DNA from: Bryobacteraceae bacterium
GTDB lineage: Bacteria > Acidobacteriota > Terriglobia > Bryobacterales > Bryobacteraceae
Direction of reading: 5' to 3'
Assembly: GCA_019752335.1 (NCBI GenBank)
Contig: JAIEMJ010000040.1
Span: 1-64,000 of the forward strand
DNA: 64,000 nt
A model generated the notes under the pieces. That model was given only the letters and a program-made list of their open reading frames with translations. It did no database searches and was not told the DNA's origin. Of this stretch, positions 58,470 to 64,000 are shown piece after piece (within the stretch, counting starts at the first letter, position 1; each line of letters begins with the position of its first letter). The translations under genes and the position numbers were made by a program.

Positions 58470-60247
58470 GGGCAGAAGAGTCCTTCCGGGAGCAGGGGAC
58501 CGTGGCTATGCTCGCAGGGGTGGGTGTGGGCGGCGCGGACGACGGGCGCGGTGGCGCGATGATAGCCCCCGTGGGTTCGCACCGGCGACCAATCCGGGCT
58601 CACCGGCGGCAAGAGGGGATTCAGCCCGGCGAACTCGGCAGCGCCATGCACTACTCTTCCGCCGACGATGGTGAGAACGCTCTCCAGGTGCTTCACTGCC
58701 GCGTCCGGTATGGAAAAGTAGTCATCCGAGAGCGCGACCAGGTCAGCCAGTTCACCAGCGCGAATCGTTCCTTTGTCGCTTTGTTCAGTGGAGAACCAAC
58801 TCGAGCCTTGGGTATAGAGCCGCAACGCTTCTTCACGGCTCAGCGTGTTCTTTTCCGGGTAGAGCCGGAGGCCGCCCACGGTCTCGCCCGTGGTGAGCCA
58901 ATGCAGCGCGACCCAAGGGTTGTAGCTGGCGACGCGCGTGGCGTCTGTACCCGCGCCTACGGGCACGCCCATTTCCATCATGCGCCGCACGGGCGGCGTG
59001 CGCTGAGCGGCGGCAGTGCCGTAGCGCTCCACGAACGCTTCGCCCTGGTAGGCCATACGATGCTGAATGGCAAAGCCGCCGCCGAGTCTGGCGACCCGCT
59101 CGATATTGCGGTCCGTCACCGTTTCCGCATGATCAAAGAACCAGTGCAGGCCCTCGAACGGAATCTCGCGATGGACGCGTTCAAAGACATCGAGCATGCG
59201 GCTGATCGATTCGTCATAGGTCGCGTGCAGGCGAAACGGCCAGCGGTTGGCGACAAGGATACGCACCACTGTTTCGAGTTCCGTCTCCATGGTCGCGGCC
59301 AGGTCCGGACGCGGTTCGACGAAGTCTTCAAAGTCGGCGGCGCTAAAGACCAGCATTTCACCCGCTCCGTTCATGCGGAGATGACGGCTTCCGTCGCCGG
59401 GTTTCGTCATGCGCACCCAGCGGGCGAAGTCGTCTTTCTCCTGCTGGGGCTTCTGGGTGAAGAGGTTATAGGCGAGGCGAACTGTGATCTCGCCGCGGCG
59501 CTCCAGCTCTTGAATGACCTGGTAATCCTCGGGAAAATTCTGAAAACCGCCGCCCGCGTCAATCGCGCTGGTGAGACCCAGCCGGTTCATCTCGCGCATG
59601 AAATGCCGGGTGGAATTGATCTGATCCTCGGGGTTCAGCTTGGGGCCTTTAGCGAGTGTGCTGTAGAGTAGGTTGGCGTTGGGCTTGGCGATCAACAGAC
59701 CCGTGGGGTTGCCGTTGCGGTCGCGCTCCATCCTCGCTCCGGGCGGTTCGGGGGTGTCCTTCGTGTAGCCAACCGCGCGCAAGGCCGCGGCGTTCAACCA
59801 GGCGCGATCATAGAGATGCAGGATGAAGGCAGGCGTATCGCCGGTAGCGGCGTTGATCTCGGCGACCGTCGGCAGGCGGCGCTCGGCAAATTGGGCCCAG
59901 GTCCAACCGCCCACCACGCGCACCCACTGGGGCGGCGGCGTTCGCCGGGCTTGCTCGCGCAACAGGTTGAGCGCATCGGCCAGCGACGGCACACCGTCCC
60001 AACGAAGCTCCAGGTTGAAGTTGAGTCCACCGCGAATCAGGTGCAAATGACTATCGTTCAGGCCCGGAATGACGGTGCGGCCCTGCGCGTCGATTACCGC
60101 AGTGCCGGCGCCGCGCTGGGGCAGGACTTCGGCGTCCTGCCCCACCATGGCGAAACGGCCATCGGTCACCGCCACAGCGCTGGCCACAGGATGCGCGCGG
60201 TCGAGCGTGGTGATCCGCGCGTTATGCAGAATCAGTTGTGGCGTCAT
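58454..60247 (-). CDS. Metal-dependent amidohydrolase (YtcJ-like)
   Basis: A 597-residue amidohydrolase, start ATG 60247 (MTPQLILHNARITTLDRAHP). The first metal site is GLNDSHLHLIRGG; the middle includes LHWFFDHAETVTDRN and a second His-containing loop; the last site is VGAGTDATRVASYNPWVALH. The N-terminal beta-sandwich and composite C-terminus (LADLVALSDDYFSIPD) fit the YtcJ/AepA branch. The last 40 residues, rich in His and Cys (HPCEHSHGP, LFCPCFAY), are atypical. Substrate unknown; within the cluster it may hydrolyse an amide or carbamate. Confidence 0.9.
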   Translation of the reverse strand: MTPQLILHNARITTLDRAHPVASAVAVTDGRFAMVGQDAEVLPQRGAGTAVIDAQGRTVIPGLNDSHLHLIRGGLNFNLELRWDGVPSLADALNLLREQARRTPPPQWVRVVGGWTWAQFAERRLPTVAEINAATGDTPAFILHLYDRAWLNAAALRAVGYTKDTPEPPGARMERDRNGNPTGLLIAKPNANLLYSTLAKGPKLNPEDQINSTRHFMREMNRLGLTSAIDAGGGFQNFPEDYQVIQELERRGEITVRLAYNLFTQKPQQEKDDFARWVRMTKPGDGSRHLRMNGAGEMLVFSAADFEDFVEPRPDLAATMETELETVVRILVANRWPFRLHATYDESISRMLDVFERVHREIPFEGLHWFFDHAETVTDRNIERVARLGGGFAIQHRMAYQGEAFVERYGTAAAQRTPPVRRMMEMGVPVGAGTDATRVASYNPWVALHWLTTGETVGGLRLYPEKNTLSREEALRLYTQGSSWFSTEQSDKGTIRAGELADLVALSDDYFSIPDAAVKHLESVLTIVGGRVVHGAAEFAGLNPLLPPVSPDWSPVRTHGGYHRATAPVVRAAHTHPCEHSHGPLLPEGLFCPCFAY

Positions 60248-60254
60248 GGCGGGC

Positions 60255-60905
60255 TTACGCCTTCGGACCGGCTTCACTGGCATGTTCGCCGAGCGCCCAC
60301 TTGGAGAAGCGCACCTGAATTCCGTAAGGGGTGTGTGCTTTGAGGATGTCCATCACCCCGTCGTAGGTACTGCCGCGCGCCCAATCCTGCTGCAGCTCGA
60401 AGACAACCTGCAAGGAACTCATTGGCACGGCCCCCGCTTGCATCAGGCGTTGCATAGCGCGCTCGTGGGCTTCCACCGAAACGTCACCACAGGCGTCGGA
60501 GGGGATGTAGACCTCGTAGCCTTCCCGCATTAGGTCCAGTGAAGGGAACATGACGCAGGCTTCGGTCCAGAGTCCGGCGAGGACGATCTTCTTTCGCCCA
60601 AGCGCACGGAGGGCCTTTTGGAACTCCGCATCCAACCACGAATTGATCGACGTTCGGTCGACCACCTTTACGCCGGGAAACAGATCCGTCACTTCGGGCA
60701 TGAACGGCCCGGCGAAGCTATCCTTGGCCACCGTGGAAATCAGAATCGGCAGATGAAACAGCTTGGCCGCCTTGGCCAGAGCCTGAACATTGTGCATCAA
60801 GCTCAATCTCTCGTGCGATTCCACGCCTTGGTACATCGCGGGTTGAAAGTCGATCAGGACCAGAGCGGCATTCTCGGGGCTGATCATCTCGAGTTTTGGG
60901 TTCAT
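60255..60905 (-). CDS. Isochorismatase-family hydrolase (YcaC-like)
   Basis: A 216-residue cysteine hydrolase. The catalytic triad can be read as Asp19 in LVLIDFQPAMYQ, the Lys in RALGRKKIVLAG, and Cys in LWTEACVMFPSLDL. AAGGAAA lies before the ATG at 60905. The C-terminus AQRLMQAGAVPMSSLQVV-like segment and YDGVMDILKAH fit the YcaC group of unknown physiological substrate. It ends 7 bases before the amidohydrolase start. Confidence 0.92.
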   Translation of the reverse strand: MNPKLEMISPENAALVLIDFQPAMYQGVESHERLSLMHNVQALAKAAKLFHLPILISTVAKDSFAGPFMPEVTDLFPGVKVVDRTSINSWLDAEFQKALRALGRKKIVLAGLWTEACVMFPSLDLMREGYEVYIPSDACGDVSVEAHERAMQRLMQAGAVPMSSLQVVFELQQDWARGSTYDGVMDILKAHTPYGIQVRFSKWALGEHASEAGPKA

Positions 60906-60922
60906 TTTGGTTTTCCTTGTGT

Positions 60923-61402
60923 CTAGTGGTGGGGGTGCGGCTGGGCGGGGCCGTGAGCATTTCGCGCTGCCGGACGAATCTGGGTGCCCGAGGTCCAGTA
61001 AGCATCCAGCGAAAAGGCTCCTGGGCCGAGAAGCAGGAGCAGAACAGAAGCAACGAAGTAAAAGGCGCTGGCCTCATAGCTGTGGCCATGCGGGTTGATG
61101 AAGCTCTCCCCGCGCAGAATCAGCTTGGCAGTGGCGACCAGCATGTTGCCGGCCAGCACCATCGCGGCGAGTGGGGTGAGCAACCCCGGAATCAGTACCA
61201 CGCCGGCCAGCACTTGCGACCATGCCGCCACCCAGGCCAGCCAGAGAGGGATTCCGAACTCCTCCCCGAAATCACCAATGTCAGCCACTTTCCCACCGCC
61301 GTGAAACAGAAACGCGACGCCTACCAGACATCGCAGCGCAAGCAGCGCAACGTTCGCACGGTGAGAAGTAAAAGGGGGCGAAAAGTAGGCTTGAATGATC
61401 AT
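60923..61402 (-). CDS. DoxX-family membrane protein
   Basis: A 159-residue protein with four helices: LALRCLVGVAFLFHGGGKVA, WLAWVAAWSQVLAGVVLIPG, LAAMVLAGNMLVATAKLI and FYFVASVLLLLLGPGAFSL. The FHGGGK and GEEFGIP motifs are typical for DoxX. A His/Pro-rich tail (PAQPHPHH) closes it. DoxX proteins are linked to quinone or thiosulfate metabolism and oxidative detoxification. Separated from the upstream hydrolase gene by 178 bases (61403-61580), so a new promoter may lie there. Confidence 0.9.
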   Translation of the reverse strand: MIIQAYFSPPFTSHRANVALLALRCLVGVAFLFHGGGKVADIGDFGEEFGIPLWLAWVAAWSQVLAGVVLIPGLLTPLAAMVLAGNMLVATAKLILRGESFINPHGHSYEASAFYFVASVLLLLLGPGAFSLDAYWTSGTQIRPAARNAHGPAQPHPHH

Positions 61403-61580
61403 CGTTTCGTAAATTCAATTCGAGGCAACCGCGGCAACCGGGCAGTGTGAAGGACCCCGTCGGCCCAAGGCTATGGCTCAAGCGTAGCGACGCTCCGAAA
61501 AAGGTGAATCTGGAAATGGAGAGTCAAAGAACTACTCCTTTTGGCCAATCCTCGATTCGGAACTCGTGCGCAAGCGGCAG

Positions 61581-62441
61581 TTAGGCACCCTGCAGAAAGT
61601 CGATGAGGCATGCACTCAAGGCAGCCGGCTGTTCCTCGGCGATCCAGTGACCGGCCCCGGCGATGACGGCGCCACGCACATCACCGGCCAATGCCTTAAG
61701 CGCTATCTCGCCATAAACACCAGCGGCAATCTCGCCACCGATCCCCAGAGTGGGCACGGTAAGGGGCCCCGCCGCGGCCCAGTGCTTGAACATGGCCATG
61801 TCCTCGAATACCGAGGCGAAGTGCATCATGCCGCCGCGCAAGGCTCCGGGCTTTTGTAATTGGCGTACGTAGACTTCGAAGTCGGCTTGGTCAACCGCAT
61901 CGGGATTGTAAGCCCAGTGCCAGAAATACCAGGCAAGCAGTTCGCGCTCCTTGCCGGCGATGAAGTGCACAGCGACATCGGGATGGGTAAAGAAGGCCAG
62001 TTGCCAGTTGACGTTGCCTGGTGCGGCCGTCAGCCCCATCTCATAGCCGAAGCCGGGCGGCGCATATTCGATGGTCACGAGTTTTTCGACGCGGTGAGGC
62101 GCGGTATAGGCAAGCGCCAGGGCGGTGCCGCCGCCATGGTCGTAACCCACAATGCTTGCCGCCGGCACCGACAGCGCGTCCATGATCGCCGCCACATCGC
62201 CGGCCAGCGTTGCCTTGTCATAAGGACCGTGCGGAATGTCCGATCCGCCGCAGCCGCGCTGATCGATGGCGATGGCGCGGTAGCCTGCTTCGGCCAGGCG
62301 AAGCATCGTTTGGCGCCACATCCACCAATGCTGCGGAAAGCCATGGAGCAGAACAACGGCGGGGCCGTTGCCAAGCGACACCGCATGGAGGCCGACCGCA
62401 CCGTTTACCGCGCGGTGATGATGAAAATCGTTGGTGTGCAT
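61581..62441 (-). CDS. Alpha/beta hydrolase, epoxide-hydrolase-like
   Basis: A 286-residue hydrolase. Oxyanion motif LLHGFPQHWWMW, then AIDQRGCGGSDIP, the nucleophile Asp in SIVGYDHGGGTALAL and the closing catalytic His in GAGHWIAEEQP. An Asp nucleophile with HGFPQ indicates an epoxide hydrolase or haloalkane dehalogenase rather than a Ser esterase. The starting ATG is 62441. It is the fourth gene of the cluster from the window edge. Confidence 0.9.
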   Translation of the reverse strand: MHTNDFHHHRAVNGAVGLHAVSLGNGPAVVLLHGFPQHWWMWRQTMLRLAEAGYRAIAIDQRGCGGSDIPHGPYDKATLAGDVAAIMDALSVPAASIVGYDHGGGTALALAYTAPHRVEKLVTIEYAPPGFGYEMGLTAAPGNVNWQLAFFTHPDVAVHFIAGKERELLAWYFWHWAYNPDAVDQADFEVYVRQLQKPGALRGGMMHFASVFEDMAMFKHWAAAGPLTVPTLGIGGEIAAGVYGEIALKALAGDVRGAVIAGAGHWIAEEQPAALSACLIDFLQGA

Positions 62442-62493
62442 GACGGACTACCTTTCGACTGGGGGATGTGAGGCCGTACGGCTCCAAACGGCC

Positions 62494-62864
62494 TTAGAGT
62501 TCACCCGCGCGGTAGAGCACTTCATACATGCCCGGGGACGCCTTCTCGATGAACGGCCGGATGATCTCGAGGTGATCGGCGAACAACTGGCTGTCCCGCC
62601 ACGCGTTATAGTTCTCCATACCGTCGAACAGCGCGACATGACTAACTGGCCGCTGCCATCGACGGCGCGGCCCAGACGATTGCCGATCCAGCCCACTACC
62701 AGGCCTTGGAGGCGCACATATTCGGCGGTTTGCGCCGCAATGAAATCATCGGCCATGCCGGGCTTGGGGGTAAACAGATTGACCAGAAGAACGTGTCCCG
62801 TAACGTGCATGGCACTGGCGCTTCTGTTCTCCGTGCGGTCGTCCATGATGGCGTCGTCTACCAT
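62494..62864 (-). pseudogene. Antibiotic-biosynthesis-monooxygenase-domain protein, frame broken near 62635
   Basis: From ATG 62864, 6 bases after AAGGAG, one frame reads HVTGHVLLVNLFTPKPGMAD and AEYVRLQGLVVGWIGNRLGR up to DGSGQLV. The next frame continues the fold: HVALFDGMENYNAWRDSQLF, ADHLEIIRPFIEKASPGMYE, VLYRAGEL, stop 62494. One base is missing around GTTAGTCATG. Without a shift the first frame runs into 50 residues of Arg/Ser-rich nonsense. The restored protein of about 123 residues is a typical small ABM monooxygenase. An alternative start at 62960 overlaps the upstream stop as ATGA. Confidence 0.75.
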
Positions 62865-62956
62865 GTTGAGCTCCTTGACGTAGTGGATGGGACCGGCTTG
62901 CGAGGGGTAAGCCTTCGCATGGCGAAGTACCGCATTGAATTCGGGGGCACTTACCG

Positions 62957-63622
62957 TCATAGCGCGGATTGCGTTCCCATTGATGACGAGGCAGGGAGAG
63001 AGGCTGACAGCAAGGCGACCATGGCTGGATCGATGTCCCCGAAATACTCTCGGTAGGCCGCAATTTTGCCGTCTTGAACGTCGAATGACGCAGCGATGCG
63101 ATTTTTATAGGGCATGCCGCCGATGCTGCCATGATCGTCGAATTCGATGACTACGCTGTTGCCGCCTTCGGTAATGCGCAGCGGCTGCTCATAAACCAGT
63201 CGTGGCTCGGCAGTAGCGATCGTGCCGTAAATCCGGGCCGCGCCGTCCTTGCCCACGGTTTCGCCGCGAAACGGACCGAGCGGCATAGTGATGCGCACAT
63301 CGTCAGAGAGACTGTCGAGCCAGGGCGCGAAGTCCCCGCCGCCATGGCCGGCGCCGCTGGCGTGCCATGCCGCAAGGACGATCTCCCGGGGTGACGGTGG
63401 ACGCAGCAGGCCGTCCAGCTTCCGCGCAATGTACTGCGCAACGGGCGAGACGAGCAGGACGGTGGGCAGGACGATGACATAAGTGGACAAGAACCGGCTT
63501 GCCCAGACGTTCGCGAAGTCCGGGCCAAAACCCTTGGCCTGCCACGTGAATATTGCCGACATGATCACGCCCATCAAAAAGGTCATAGTGAGGATCATGA
63601 ACAGCGCTTGGCGGGTAAGCAT
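62957..63622 (-). CDS. DUF2798 membrane segment fused to a SnoaL-like domain
   Basis: A 221-residue fusion. Residues 1-80 match DUF2798, two helices (FMILTMTFLMGVIMSAIFTW and RFLSTYVIVLPTVLLVSPVA). Residues 85-205 look like a SnoaL/NTF2-fold domain: WLDSLSDDVRITMPLGPFRG, VVIEFDDHGSIGGMPYKNRI, DGKIAAYREYFGDIDPAM. The latter part often isomerises or binds small polyketide-like molecules. Fusion of the two is unusual but both halves are in frame. The start overlaps the stop of the isochorismatase gene at the edge by one base. Confidence 0.85.
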   Translation of the reverse strand: MLTRQALFMILTMTFLMGVIMSAIFTWQAKGFGPDFANVWASRFLSTYVIVLPTVLLVSPVAQYIARKLDGLLRPPSPREIVLAAWHASGAGHGGGDFAPWLDSLSDDVRITMPLGPFRGETVGKDGAARIYGTIATAEPRLVYEQPLRITEGGNSVVIEFDDHGSIGGMPYKNRIAASFDVQDGKIAAYREYFGDIDPAMVALLSASLPASSSMGTQSAL

Positions 63623-64000
63623 CAGATCCGGTTACCCCAATAGCTGAAGTCCTGATAGAGCTTGCCGACTGCGGGACCTTCCGCGGTCTGCCAGTCCTTC
63701 ATGATTTCCGACGCGATGGAGGCCCAACTCACCATCACGGCCCCGGCCTGCGTCATGCGCAGCATCGCGGCCTGCTCGTTCAGCGCCGTGTCGGACCCAG
63801 ATACATCGACCACGACATAGGGTTCATAGCCACCGCCGATCAGGTCGAGCGTCAGTTGCAGCGTGCAGATGTCGAGCGATATGCCGCCCAGCACGACCTT
63901 GCGGCGGCCCATGCCCGCCAGCGCCTTCTGGAATTCAGGCTCATCCCACGCGCTGGGCGTATGCCGCTCCACCCGCACCGCGTGCCCCGCATGGGCCACG
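63622..64000 (-). CDS. Isochorismatase-family hydrolase, 5' end outside the window
   Basis: The C-terminal 126 residues of a second cysteine hydrolase, open to the window edge. The nucleophile is in VLGGISLDICTLQLTLDL, preceded by the Lys-containing ALAGMGRRKVVLGG; the tail GAVMVSWASIASEIMKDWQT resembles the YcaC group. It is related to the complete copy at 60255-60905 but clearly diverged. It is the most upstream visible gene of the minus-strand cluster. Confidence 0.85.
   Translation of the reverse strand, partial: VAHAGHAVRVERHTPSAWDEPEFQKALAGMGRRKVVLGGISLDICTLQLTLDLIGGGYEPYVVVDVSGSDTALNEQAAMLRMTQAGAVMVSWASIASEIMKDWQTAEGPAVGKLYQDFSYWGNRI

Noticed and set aside
58502-59671. 389-codon plus-strand open frame
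   Set aside because: Antisense to the amidohydrolase, whose metal-binding motifs are complete.

Overview
The window looks like a chromosomal segment of a soil acidobacterium of the Solibacter/Bryobacter type (Bryobacterales). This is an inference from GC-rich coding sequence, a giant secreted protein with BACON/Ig-like repeats ending in the C-terminal domain known as TIGR03437 (49723-54333), a CBM9/DUF5916 outer-membrane protein, an exported sulfatase and a secreted Gfo/Idh/MocA oxidoreductase. No rRNA, CRISPR array or insertion sequence was seen.

Layout. 1-5350 is a metal and redox stress block: the start of a probable heavy-metal P-type ATPase, a frameshifted ECF sigma factor, and a minus-strand operon reading dps, ECF sigma, a small Met/Cys-rich gene (frameshifted), copA. 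5547-10335 is a minus-strand bacteriophytochrome operon: heme oxygenase, phytochrome kinase, Rcp1-type response regulator, REC-PAS-kinase. 10567-16954 holds housekeeping and metabolic genes (esterase, DUF2252, Rieske, acyl-CoA synthetase, inositol-phosphatase family). 17002-24280 is a patchy accessory stretch: a broken nucleotidyltransferase, a degenerate tRNA-Pro, an oxidoreductase, an orphan efflux adaptor, an MFS carrier, an AbiEi/AbiEii toxin-antitoxin pair with a palindromic operator candidate, and decayed duplicates of the MFS tail and of the AbiEi/AbiEii junction.

24290-27943 is a phosphonate catabolism operon (carrier, FAD oxidoreductase, PhnX, PhnZ-like HD oxygenase) without PhnW or PhnY. 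27925-33496 holds an exported PLP lyase, a sulfatase with its AraC-type neighbour, small proteins and a DedA-rhodanese fusion. 33497-35188 is a heavily patterned leader, an orphan FliA-type sigma factor and its terminator. 35602-37041 is a secreted protein split by an in-frame TAG. 37182-44439 contains an ArsR-DUF5916 pair divergent from a three-gene type I secretion operon whose ABC protein has altered NBD motifs. 44631-54333 is rich in secreted repeat proteins. 54421-64000 is all minus strand: a mutarotase lipoprotein, then a detoxification/transport cluster (MFS, alginate-export porin, amidohydrolase, isochorismatase, DoxX, alpha/beta hydrolase, ABM monooxygenase, DUF2798-SnoaL, second isochorismatase cut by the window edge).

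A recurring feature is genes broken by a single-base shift or stop (about 1080, 4040, 17300, 35960, 46275, 62635). Either the assembly keeps indel errors or several accessory genes are decaying; raw reads would decide.
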